A stretch of 64,000 bases of DNA, from the NCBI RefSeq assembly GCF_026810505.1, contig NZ_CP101750.1, positions 8,234,515 through 8,298,514 on the forward strand. Reading direction: 5' to 3'. The notes under the pieces are model-generated. The model saw nothing but the letters and a program-made list of their open reading frames with translations, was not told where the DNA came from and did not search any database. The DNA is from Streptomyces sp. Je 1-369 (GTDB taxonomy: Bacteria > Actinomycetota > Actinomycetes > Streptomycetales > Streptomycetaceae). A program made the translations under genes and the position numbers. Shown in pieces: positions 54,721 to 64,000 of this stretch. Position 1 is the stretch's first letter. Each line of letters starts with the position of its first letter.

Positions 54721-54852
54721 GTATCCGGTCCTGCACGTGGGCAGCAGAGGGTCCGCGTGCCAGCCCGACGGGGAGGAGCCTCATCAAGTTGAAGGACGGT
54801 CAGTAACCGACGATCGACCGTTGCGGCGGCGCCCCTTCGTCCCGTCGTCCTG

Positions 54853-54877
54853 CCGCCCCCGCCGAAAGTGGGGGTGG
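54853..54877 (+). terminator. Stem-loop before the second riboswitch
   Basis: CCGCCCCC pairs with GGGGGTGG (one G-T pair) across a 9-base loop. It separates the broken regulator from the mmsA leader. Confidence 0.5.
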
Positions 54878-54881
54878 ACTT

Positions 54882-54897
54882 ACTAGGACGTCCAACT
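54882..54897. promoter_or_regulatory. Palindromic GGACGTCC element before the riboswitch
   Basis: ACTAGGACGTCCAACT is centred on the perfect 8-bp palindrome GGACGTCC (54886-54893). TATATG (54897-54902) follows as a possible -10, so this site would sit at the promoter and could bind a repressor. The regulator is not identified. Confidence 0.45.
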
Positions 54898-54907
54898 ATA
54901 TGTTCGT

Positions 54908-55077
54908 GACCAGAGCCCGCGGTGCAGGGAAGCCGGTGTGAATCCGGCGCGGTCCCGCCACTGTGACCGGGAAGTGCGTTCTCGCCGAGCGATACGCCAC
55001 TGACGGAGAAGTTCCGTCGGGAAGGCGGGAGAACGCGCGCTGATCCGGGAGTCAGGATACCGGCCGCGGGGTGTTCC
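54908..55077 (+). ncRNA. Cobalamin riboswitch upstream of the valine-degradation operon
   Basis: Class landmarks in order: CAGGGAAGCCGGTGTGAATC, then GGCGCGGTCCCGCCACTGTG, GGAAG, and the closing GGGAGTCAGGATACCGGCC. This is the standard cobalamin aptamer. The first large gene downstream is mmsA, 228 bases later, with one 37-codon open frame between. Streptomycete cobalamin riboswitches usually control B12 synthesis or transport, metE or ribonucleotide reductase. Confidence 0.93.
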
Positions 55078-55092
55078 GTGTTGTCCACGAGG

Positions 55093-55206
55093 ATGGAGCA
55101 GACACGCATGGCACCGGTCCGTACCCACGACCCAGGTGAACCGGCGAAGCGAGCGACGACCCCGGCCCCGGCCCCGGTCCGCGCTCGACTCCACGACGGC
55201 TTCTAG
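55093..55206 (+). CDS. Short ORF between the riboswitch and mmsA
   Basis: 37 codons from ATG 55093 (a second in-frame ATG at 55108) to TAG 55204-55206, rich in Ala, Pro, Thr and Arg and without a membrane segment. It may be a leader peptide, the stub of a lost B12-regulated gene, or chance. GAGG touches the first ATG and GGAG lies nine bases before the second. No family is recognised. Confidence 0.3.
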   Translation: MEQTRMAPVRTHDPGEPAKRATTPAPAPVRARLHDGF

Positions 55207-55304
55207 CCTTCGCGTCCCACGACAGAACCGCCCGCCCGCCTCACCCGGTGGCGCCGTCGGCCTGTCGTGCCATCCCCGGACTCACCTGACGAGAGCAGGC
55301 TCTC

Positions 55305-56800
<1,496 letters not shown>

Positions 56801-56804
<4 letters not shown>

Positions 56805-57964
56805 CGGCGATGACCAGCATGGCCACAGCCCTCACCAAGGACCAGCTCGCCCTGGCCGAGGTCACGCTCGACTTCGCCGACGAGCACCTCGCCCCGCACG
56901 CCGTCGCCTGGGACCGCGACAAGCACTTCCCCGTCGACGTGCTGCGCAAGGCCGCCGAACTCGGCCTCGGCGGTGTCTACGTACGCGAGGAGCACGGCGG
57001 TTCGGGACTCGGCCGCACCGACGGCACCCTCGTCTTCGAGGCCCTCGCCACCGGCTGCCCCTCCATCGCCGGCTACCTCTCCATCCACAACATGGTCGCC
57101 TGGATGATCGACCGGTACGGCGACGGGGACCAGCGCGCCCGCTGGCTGCCGGACCTGTGCACCGCGGCATCGCTGGGCAGCTACTGCCTCACCGAGCCGG
57201 GCGCCGGATCGGACGCCGCCGCCCTGCGGACCCGCGCCGAACGCGACGGCGACACTTATGTCCTCACCGGCGTCAAACAGTTCATCTCCGGAGCGGGCGC
57301 CTCGCACGTGTACGTCGTCATGGCCCGCACCGGCGAGGAAGGCCCCGGCGGCATCTCCGCGTTCGTCGTCGAACGCGACGACCCCGGCCTCACCTTCGGC
57401 GCCGACGAACGCAAAATGGGCTGGAACGCCCAGCCCACCCGCCAAGTGCTCCTCGACGGCGTGCGCGTGCCCACCGACCGGCGCCTCGGCAAGGAGGGCG
57501 AGGGTTTCCGCATCGCCATGAGCGGCCTCAACGGCGGACGGCTCGGCATCGCCGCCTGCTCCCTGGGCGGCGCCCAGAGCGCACTGCACCGCAGCCTGGC
57601 CCACCTCGCCGACCGTGAGGCGTTCGGCGCGTCCCTCCTGGACGCCCAGGCGCTGCGGTTCCGGCTCGCCGACATGGCCACCGAGCTGACCGCCGCCCGC
57701 GCGCTGGTGCGCCAGGCCGCGGACGCGCTCGACCGGAACGACCCGCGCGCCCCGCAGCTGTGCGCCATGGCCAAGCGATTCGCCACCGACACCGGGTACT
57801 CCGTGGCCGACCGCGCCCTCCAACTGCACGGAGGCTACGGCTATTTGAGCGAGTACGGCATCGAGAAGATCGTCCGGGACCTGCGGGTCCACCAGATCCT
57901 GGAAGGAACCAACGAGATCATGCGCCTGATCGTGGCCCGCGGACTGACCGAGGCCGTCCGATGA
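56801..57964 (+). CDS. Acyl-CoA dehydrogenase, probably isobutyryl-CoA dehydrogenase
   Basis: 387 residues (in-frame ATGs at 56801, 56810 and 56819 are all possible; the first gives ATGA overlap with mmsA). Signatures: Y-C-L-T-E-P-G-A-G-S-D-A, F-I-S-G-A-G, L-H-G-G-Y-G-Y-L-S-E-Y-G-I-E-K-I-V-R-D, and the catalytic Glu in Q-I-L-E-G-T-N-E-I. In this operon it should oxidise isobutyryl-CoA to methacrylyl-CoA using FAD, with electrons passed to ETF. The substrate is assigned from the operon, not from pocket residues. Confidence 0.92.
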
Positions 57965-59037
57965 CGGCGGCCGAGGACTCCGTGTCGACGTACGTCGAGG
58001 GCCGAGCAGGCCGCCTGATCCTCAACCGCCCCAAGTCCCTCAACGCCCTCACCCACGCCATGGTGCTCCGCATCGACGAGGCGCTGGCCGCCTGGGAACA
58101 GGACCCCGCCGTGGAGACCGTCGTCCTCACCGGCGCGGGGGACCGCGGGCTGTGCGCGGGCGGCGACATCCGGTCCATCCACGAGGACGTCACGACCGGC
58201 GACGGAGGGGCTACGCGGGACTTCTGGCGCGACGAGTACCGCCTCGACGCGCGCATCGCCCGCTACCCGAAGCCGTTCGTCGCCGTCATGGACGGCATCG
58301 TGATGGGCGGCGGAGTCGGCGTCTCTGCGCACGCCGCCGTGCGCGTGGTCACCGAACGGTCCCGGGTGGCCATGCCGGAGACGGGCATCGGCTTCGTTCC
58401 GGACGTCGGCGGCACATACCTCCTGAGCCTCGTGCCCGGTGGCCTCGGCGCCCATATCGCCTTGACGGGCGCGCAGTTGGCGGCGGGCGACGCGCTCAGG
58501 TGCGGGCTCGCCGACCACTTCGTACCGTCGTCGTCGCTGCCCGGCCTGATCGCCGACCTCGCCGAGTCACCGGTACGTGAGGTCCTGGCGCGGTACGTCG
58601 AGGACGCGCCGCCCGGTCAACTCGCCGACGAGCGGCAGTGGATCGACCACTGCTACGCCGCCGACACCGTCGAGGAGATCGTCGACCGTCTCCACGCGGA
58701 CGGCTCACGCGCCGCGAAGGAAGCCGCCGAAACGCTGCTCGGCCGCTCGCCGACGGCACTGAAGGTGACCCTGGAGGCGCTGCGGCGCGCACGTGAACTG
58801 GGGTCGCTCGAAGCGGTGTTGGGGCAGGAGTACCGCGTGTCGTGCGCCGCCCTCACCGCACCCGACCTCGCGGAGGGCATCCGCGCCCAGGTCATCGACA
58901 AGGACCGCTCGCCGCGCTGGAACCCCGGCACGCTCGCCGAGGTGACCGCGGACGACGTCGTACGTTTCTTCGCGCCGCTCGGAGACCGGGAACTCGGCCT
59001 GGACGGTGGCACCGTGACGCAGGAGGTGGCGTGGTGA
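57961..59037 (+). CDS. Enoyl-CoA hydratase family, probably 3-hydroxyisobutyryl-CoA hydrolase
   Basis: 358 residues, the length of HIBCH-type hydrolases rather than the 260 of a simple hydratase. Crotonase-fold motifs: A-L-T-H-A-M-V, R-G-L-C-A-G-G-D-I-R oxyanion strand, M-D-G-I-V-M-G-G-G-V-G and P-E-T-G-I-G-F-V-P-D-V-G. The Glu and Asp of the last motif are the hydrolase catalytic pair. It should release 3-hydroxyisobutyrate for MmsB. ATGA overlap with the dehydrogenase and GTGA overlap with mmsB. A separate methacrylyl-CoA hydratase is not seen in the window. Confidence 0.9.
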   Translation: MTAAEDSVSTYVEGRAGRLILNRPKSLNALTHAMVLRIDEALAAWEQDPAVETVVLTGAGDRGLCAGGDIRSIHEDVTTGDGGATRDFWRDEYRLDARIARYPKPFVAVMDGIVMGGGVGVSAHAAVRVVTERSRVAMPETGIGFVPDVGGTYLLSLVPGGLGAHIALTGAQLAAGDALRCGLADHFVPSSSLPGLIADLAESPVREVLARYVEDAPPGQLADERQWIDHCYAADTVEEIVDRLHADGSRAAKEAAETLLGRSPTALKVTLEALRRARELGSLEAVLGQEYRVSCAALTAPDLAEGIRAQVIDKDRSPRWNPGTLAEVTADDVVRFFAPLGDRELGLDGGTVTQEVAW

Positions 59038-59978
59038 ACGGGACCACGGAATCGGGATCGTCAGGAACGGCGGAGTCACTGACGGCAAGCACCGTCGCGT
59101 TCATCGGCCTCGGCAACATGGGCGGGCCGATGGCCGCGAACCTGGTCGCCGCGGGACACCGCGTCGTAGGCCACGACCTGTCGGCCGACGCGCTGGCCGC
59201 CGCGGCGCGGAGGGGAGTGGTGCCCGCCGCCTCGGCCGTCGAGACGGTACCCGGCGCCGACGTCGTGATCACCATGCTCCCCGCCGGACGCCACGTCCTC
59301 GCGCTCTACCGTGACGAGGGACTGCTCGCCGCGGCCGCGCCGGGCACGCTGTTCGTCGACTGCTCCACCATCGACGTCACGGACGCCCGTACCGCGCACG
59401 AGGCCGCGGTCGCCGCGGGCCACCGCGGCCTGGACGCACCGGTCTCCGGAGGTGTGGTGGGGGCCGAGGCAGGCACGCTGACGTTCATGGCGGGCGGCGG
59501 CGCGGACGAGTTCGCGGAGGCGGAACCCCTGCTCGCCGCGATGGGGAAGCGTGCCGTGCACTGCGGGGACGCCGGTGCCGGGCAGGCTGCGAAGATCTGC
59601 AACAACATGATCCTCGGCGTCTCGATGGTCGCCGTCAGCGAGGCCTTCGTACTCGGCGAGAGCCTGGGCCTGACCGCCCAGGCACTCTACGACGTGGCCT
59701 CCACCGCATCCGGCCAGTGCTGGGCGCTCACCTCCAACTGCCCCGTGCCGGGCCCGGTCCCCGCGAGCCCCGCCAACCGGGACTATCAACCCGGCTTCGC
59801 CGCCGCCCTCATGGCGAAGGACCTCGGCCTGGCGGCGGGGGCGGCACGCGCGACGGGCGTGGACGCCACACTCGGCCTGCGCGCGGCCGAACTGTACGAG
59901 GAGTTCGCAGCGGAGGGCGGGGCGGACCGCGACTTCTCGGCGATCGTGCGGGCGATCCGGAGGCGCTCGGACCGCTGA
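59034..59978 (+). CDS. mmsB: 3-hydroxyisobutyrate dehydrogenase
   Basis: 314 residues. Rossmann loop F-I-G-L-G-N-M-G-G-P-M-A-A-N-L, substrate loop D-A-P-V-S-G-G-V-V-G-A, catalytic Lys in G-A-G-Q-A-A-K-I-C-N-N-M. It oxidises 3-hydroxyisobutyrate to methylmalonate semialdehyde, the substrate of MmsA, closing the pathway. The N-terminal 20 residues are a Ser/Thr-rich extension. GTG 59034 overlaps the preceding TGA. It ends the operon; about 270 bases follow before the next gene. Confidence 0.94.
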   Translation: MNGTTESGSSGTAESLTASTVAFIGLGNMGGPMAANLVAAGHRVVGHDLSADALAAAARRGVVPAASAVETVPGADVVITMLPAGRHVLALYRDEGLLAAAAPGTLFVDCSTIDVTDARTAHEAAVAAGHRGLDAPVSGGVVGAEAGTLTFMAGGGADEFAEAEPLLAAMGKRAVHCGDAGAGQAAKICNNMILGVSMVAVSEAFVLGESLGLTAQALYDVASTASGQCWALTSNCPVPGPVPASPANRDYQPGFAAALMAKDLGLAAGAARATGVDATLGLRAAELYEEFAAEGGADRDFSAIVRAIRRRSDR

Positions 59979-60251
59979 GAGCCTGTGTCATAACTCGCTG
60001 CGCCTTCATGGGTGTGAGCGTGTCCTCAGCGGGCAATCGATGTGTGGGTCCCGCCGTGTCTCCCCCGTCGCGGCGGGGCCTGCCGAGTTTCCGAGGGGGG
60101 GGATTCCGGTGCCGCATCGGGGCAGCGGGCGACCCCGTTCAGCGCGGACGGGACCGTGCGGAACGAGTACCGGCCCCCCGCCCATGCAGGACCGTAGGGT
60201 TTCGTTCACCGCGCCACGGCTACCCGTCCCGCACCGAAAGGAGGGGTCCCC

Positions 60252-60701
60252 GTGACAGCCACGACAACCCCGCCAGGCGTCCAGGCGAGGCCGACCGCGG
60301 TGTACGACACGTCCATGACCGCGTCCGCGACCCCAGCGACGAAGGAGCCGGAGGAGCCCAGCCACAAGGACCTCGTCCGCTATCTGGAGGACCGGTTCGC
60401 CTGTGCACAGGCCTGCGACGACTGCGCACGCGTATGCCTCGTGCGTGAGGGTCCTGCCGAGCCGGGAGACGCGCCCCGCCTCAACACCGCCTGCGCGGAC
60501 GTGTGCGAGGCGACGTCCCGCGTCCTGGCCGAACAGAGCGACCAGGACGAGCAACGCGTCCGCATGCAGGTCGAGTGGTGCCGCGCGATCTGTCTCCAGT
60601 GCGCCTCCCTCTGCGACCTGCACCCCGCGTCCGCCGCCTGCGCGGAAGCCTGCCGCCGCTGCGCGAAGGCATGCGACGCCTTCCTGACGACGCTGGGCTG
60701 A
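60252..60701 (+). CDS. Cys-rich four-helix copper-binding protein
   Basis: 149 residues. The last 115 residues carry about 15 cysteines in C-x3-C-x2-C-x3-C spacing (C-A-Q-A-C-D-D-C-A-R-V-C, C-A-D-V-C, C-R-A-I-C-L-Q-C-A-S-L-C, C-A-E-A-C-R-R-C-A-K-A-C) on amphipathic helices. This is the pattern of DUF326/Csp-type four-helix bundles that store Cu(I). No signal peptide, so cytosolic storage is likely. GTG 60252 follows GGAGGGG. The region 59979-60251 upstream holds no gene. Confidence 0.9.
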   Translation: MTATTTPPGVQARPTAVYDTSMTASATPATKEPEEPSHKDLVRYLEDRFACAQACDDCARVCLVREGPAEPGDAPRLNTACADVCEATSRVLAEQSDQDEQRVRMQVEWCRAICLQCASLCDLHPASAACAEACRRCAKACDAFLTTLG

Positions 60702-60775
60702 CAGGCGGGCGGGGCGGCCGCCAGTAAACCGGTCGGCACGGGCCGGGAACCAGAAGCGCTGCCCGTCCGACCACT

Positions 60776-60819
60776 GTTCCAGAGTCCCCACGCGGTCACG
60801 CGCACCCACGCTCTGGAAC
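60776..60819 (+). promoter_or_regulatory. 9-bp inverted repeat before the methyltransferase gene
   Basis: GTTCCAGAG (60776-60784) and CTCTGGAAC (60811-60819) are exact inverse copies with a 26-base loop, ending 14 bases before the ATG. It could be a leader hairpin or operator for the ABC-importer operon. Confidence 0.5.
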
Positions 60820-60833
60820 GAGGTAGCAGCCCC

Positions 60834-61607
60834 ATGAACTGGTACGAGGACGACGATTTCTGGTCGGACTTCGCCGAGACCATGTTCTCCGAGCGCAGGC
60901 GCGCGGAGGTGGAGGCCCTCGTCGACGGAGCGCCGCTGCTCCGCTTCCCGGCCGGGAGCCGGGTCCTCGACCTGTGCTGCGGACCCGGCCTGTACCTCGT
61001 GCCGCTGGCCCGCGGCGGCGGCGAGGTCACCGGGGTCGACCTCAGCCCCGCCATGCTGAAGCGCGCCGGCGCCGCGTGCGAGGCGGCGGGCGTCGACGTC
61101 CGGCTGGTACGAGGGGACATGCTGACGCACGTCGAGCCGGAGACGTACGACGTCGTGCTCAACCTCTTCACCTCGTTCGGCTACTTCGACGACCCACTGG
61201 ACAACGAACGCGTACTGCGCAACGCCCACGACTCGCTCGTACCGGGCGGACGGCTGCTCATCGACGTCATGGGCAAGGAAGTCCTCGCGGGCTGGATCGG
61301 CCGACCCCAGGTCGTCGACCTCGACGGCGGCGCGTACGTGCTGCAGCGCGACACCGTCCTGGACAGCTGGACCCGGCTGCGCACCGACTGGACGCTGGTC
61401 CGCGACGGGGAGGCGCGCGAGGCGTCTATCACCTCCTTCCTCTACAGCGCGGCCGAGCTGACCGCGCTCTTCGAGGCGACCGGCTTCACCGACGTGCGCT
61501 GTTACGGCGACTTCGACGGCGGCCCGTACGACAACCACTCCAAACGGCTCATCGTGACCGGCACCCGGCCGGAACTCGCCTCGCGGGTGAACGAGAAGAC
61601 TTCGTGA
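60834..61607 (+). CDS. Class I SAM-dependent methyltransferase
   Basis: 257 residues with motif I V-L-D-L-C-C-G-P-G-L-Y, the acidic V-D-L-S loop end, motif II-like Y-D-V-V-L-N-L-F-T-S-F-G-Y-F, and post-motif P-G-G-R-L-L-I-D. The substrate is not predictable. The GTG start of the permease gene overlaps its TGA (61604-61607), so methylation may be tied to the imported compound. A hairpin lies just upstream. Confidence 0.88.
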   Translation: MNWYEDDDFWSDFAETMFSERRRAEVEALVDGAPLLRFPAGSRVLDLCCGPGLYLVPLARGGGEVTGVDLSPAMLKRAGAACEAAGVDVRLVRGDMLTHVEPETYDVVLNLFTSFGYFDDPLDNERVLRNAHDSLVPGGRLLIDVMGKEVLAGWIGRPQVVDLDGGAYVLQRDTVLDSWTRLRTDWTLVRDGEAREASITSFLYSAAELTALFEATGFTDVRCYGDFDGGPYDNHSKRLIVTGTRPELASRVNEKTS

Positions 61608-62713
61608 CCGAGGCGACATCCGCGACGCCACCCGCGAGCCGCGCCGCACCGCACCGGCCCGCCGAGGAGCGGCCCGCGGGCCGCGGCAGGCTCCTGACCA
61701 CGCTCGTGACACTCTCCGCGACACTCGTGGCCTCCGTCCTAGCCGGTATCGCGCTGGGACCGACCGTCGTACCGCTCGGCGACGTCGTGCACTTCCTCAC
61801 CGCGGCACTCACCGGAGGCAGCATCGACGCGGACGACGCGTCGGGGTACGCCATCGTCTGGCACGTGCGCACGCCACGGGTCCTGCTGGCCGCGGTCGTG
61901 GGAGCCGGGCTCTCCGTCGTCGGCGTCGCCATCCAGGCGCTGGTGCGCAACGCCCTCGCGGATCCGTTCGTGCTCGGCATCTCGTCCGGCGCCTCGGTGG
62001 GGGCCACCGCCGTCGTCGTGTTCGGGGTCTTCGCCGGACTCGGGGTCTGGGCCCTCTCGGCCGCCGCCTTCCTCGGCGCTCTCGGCGCGACCGTGCTGGT
62101 GTACCTGGCCGCGCGCGGACCGCTCGGGCTCACGCCGCTGCGGCTGGTGCTGACCGGAGTGGCGCTGGCGTACGGCTTCCAGGCGCTCATGAGCGTGCTG
62201 GTGTTCCTCGCGCCGAACGGGCAGGCCGCGCGCACCGTGCTCTTCTGGCTGCTCGGCAGTCTCGGCTCCGCGACCTGGGAGTCCCTGCCCCTGGTGACGG
62301 CGGCGGTGCTCGTCGCGGTCGTCGTACTCCTGCGGCACAGCCGGTCGCTCGACGTGCTGTCGCTCGGCGACGAGACCGCGGCGAGTCTGGGCGTGGACGC
62401 GGACGCGTTGCGCCGCGGCCTCTTCGTGCTCACCGCCGCCGTCACCGGCCTGATCGTCGCGGTCAGCGGCGCGATCGGCTTCGTCGGCCTCGTCCTGCCG
62501 CACGTGGTGCGGATCTGGGTCGGCTCCACGCACCGGCGGGTCCTCGCCGTCGCGCCGCTCGCCGGCGCCTGCTTCATGGTGTGGGTCGACCTCGTGGCCC
62601 GTACCGCCTTCGCCCCCGAGGAACTGCCGCTCGGGGTGATCACCGCGCTGATCGGCGTGCCGGTGTTCGTCGTCCTGATGCGCCGCCGCGGCTATCTCTT
62701 CGGAGGCCGGTAG
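61604..62713 (+). CDS. FecCD-family ABC permease
   Basis: 369 residues with about ten membrane segments. BtuC/FecCD signatures: R-T-P-R-V-L-L-A-A-V-V-G-A-G-L-S-V-V-G near the start, A-D-P-F-V-L-G-I-S-S-G-A-S-V-G, and G-A-I-G-F-V-G-L-V-L-P-H-V-V-R at the coupling-helix region. It should import a chelate or cofactor-sized compound (siderophore, haem, cobalamin or F420-0-like); the sequence seen does not decide which. Followed immediately by the ATPase gene. Confidence 0.93.
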   Translation: MTEATSATPPASRAAPHRPAEERPAGRGRLLTTLVTLSATLVASVLAGIALGPTVVPLGDVVHFLTAALTGGSIDADDASGYAIVWHVRTPRVLLAAVVGAGLSVVGVAIQALVRNALADPFVLGISSGASVGATAVVVFGVFAGLGVWALSAAAFLGALGATVLVYLAARGPLGLTPLRLVLTGVALAYGFQALMSVLVFLAPNGQAARTVLFWLLGSLGSATWESLPLVTAAVLVAVVVLLRHSRSLDVLSLGDETAASLGVDADALRRGLFVLTAAVTGLIVAVSGAIGFVGLVLPHVVRIWVGSTHRRVLAVAPLAGACFMVWVDLVARTAFAPEELPLGVITALIGVPVFVVLMRRRGYLFGGR

Positions 62714-63537
<824 letters not shown>

Positions 63538-63541
<4 letters not shown>

Positions 63542-64000
63542 CCCGACCACCGTTCCCCCGCGCCCTCGCCGCCGGGCTGCTGGCCACCGGGCTCCTGCTG
63601 ACCGGCTGCGGCGCCGAGGTCGAATCGGCGGCCGGCAGCGAGCCCGGCACCGGCGCAGGCAAGGGCGCCGTCACCGTCACCGTCTCCAACTGCGGCAAAG
63701 ACATCACGTACACCCGCCCCGAGCGCGCGATCGCCTACGACGTGAGCGGCGCGGAGAAGATGTTCGCCCTGGGGCTCGCCGACCGCATGCGCGGCTACGT
63801 CATGAACAAGCTCGGCGACCCGTCCATCAAGGGCTCGCCCTGGCGCGAGAAGTACGCCGACGTCGACCGCCTCGGCAACGAACGCATCACCCGCGAGATC
63901 GTCGTCGACGCGAAGGCCGACTGGGTCCTCGCCGGCTGGAACTCCGGCTTCAGCGAGGAACGCGGCATCACGCCCGCCCTGCTGGACAAGGTCGGCGTCG
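63538..64000 (+). CDS. ABC substrate-binding lipoprotein (partial, runs off right edge)
   Basis: 154 residues visible. Signal peptide with lipobox L-L-L-T-G-C-G, then V-T-V-S-N-C-G and the cluster-A-8-type binding fold beginning (R-P-E-R-A-I-A-Y-D, L-G-L-A-D-R-M-R-G-Y, V-D-A-K-A-D-W-V-L-A-G-W). It is the binding protein of the preceding permease and ATPase. The ligand is unresolved; Cys in S-N-C-G is shared by several metal-chelate binders. The C-terminal half is outside the window. Confidence 0.9.

Noticed and set aside
59979..60060. GAGCCTGTGTCATAA-like sequence reminiscent of an insertion-sequence end
   Set aside because: No transposase, no second end and no target duplication were found.
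60740..60790. Riboswitch-like pieces (GGGAACC, CTGCCCG, CCACTGT) before the ABC-importer operon
   Set aside because: The order and the conserved closing elements of the cobalamin aptamer are missing; only short matches remain.

Overview
The window is high-GC actinobacterial chromosome, almost certainly Streptomyces. Codon third positions are G/C rich, GTG and TTG starts are common, overlapping ATGA/GTGA junctions are frequent, and the families are typical of the genus (FxSxx RiPP system, ECF sigma with a CU044_5270-type partner, DUF2975/XRE pair, F420/LLM enzyme, rare TTA codons). I see no phage, transposase, CRISPR array, rRNA or tRNA.

Layout. 1-10257: an FxSxx-COOH RiPP system in two divergent arms. 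The minus arm has a two-TIR protein and a partial STAND-like protein. The plus arm has precursor fxsA, radical SAM/SPASM fxsB, TIR-like fxsC, a giant ParA-TIR-NB-ARC-TPR protein fxsT, a degenerate ParA-like protein and a two-repeat protein. The precursor ends W-E-S-A-V instead of F-x-S-x-x and carries a TTA codon. 10338-17455: antiporter, XRE/DUF2975 pair with a perfect 16-bp inverted repeat upstream, a LuxR remnant, secreted amidase, AMP-forming ligase, enolase. 17660-23457: MarR, ECF sigma/partner, VOC protein, kinase-like protein, sugar O-acetyltransferase, secreted EEP nuclease. 23511-31907: small membrane protein/hydrolase pair, NPP1-like secreted protein, antitoxin-like protein, FAD oxidoreductase, secreted GH65.

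31936-41055: dehalogenase-like hydrolase and MarR, Cys-rich protein, metE under a cobalamin riboswitch, a truncated malate synthase, intact isocitrate lyase, and a divergent XRE/short-chain acyl regulator likely to control the glyoxylate genes. 41094-49880: GNATs, a PLC-like membrane protein, a doubly frameshifted membrane gene, LLM oxidoreductase, LysR, TetR, epoxide hydrolase and HAD protein. 49975-54720: acyl-CoA dehydrogenase/SDR pair, orphan PstS-like lipoprotein with a TTA codon, RidA and a broken YafY-type regulator.

54853-59978: a second cobalamin riboswitch stands before a valine-degradation operon (mmsA, acyl-CoA dehydrogenase, 3-hydroxyisobutyryl-CoA hydrolase, mmsB). These act in sequence to turn isobutyryl-CoA into propionyl-CoA, whose further use normally needs a B12-dependent mutase. 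60252-64000: Cys-rich copper-binding protein, then a methyltransferase coupled to a FecCD-type ABC importer whose binding lipoprotein runs off the right end.

Several genes look decayed (aceB, yafY-type, the 44247 membrane gene, LuxR and XRE remnants, possibly the 18114 gene). Short tandem repeats recur around stop codons (NPP1 gene, metE) and in intergenic DNA.
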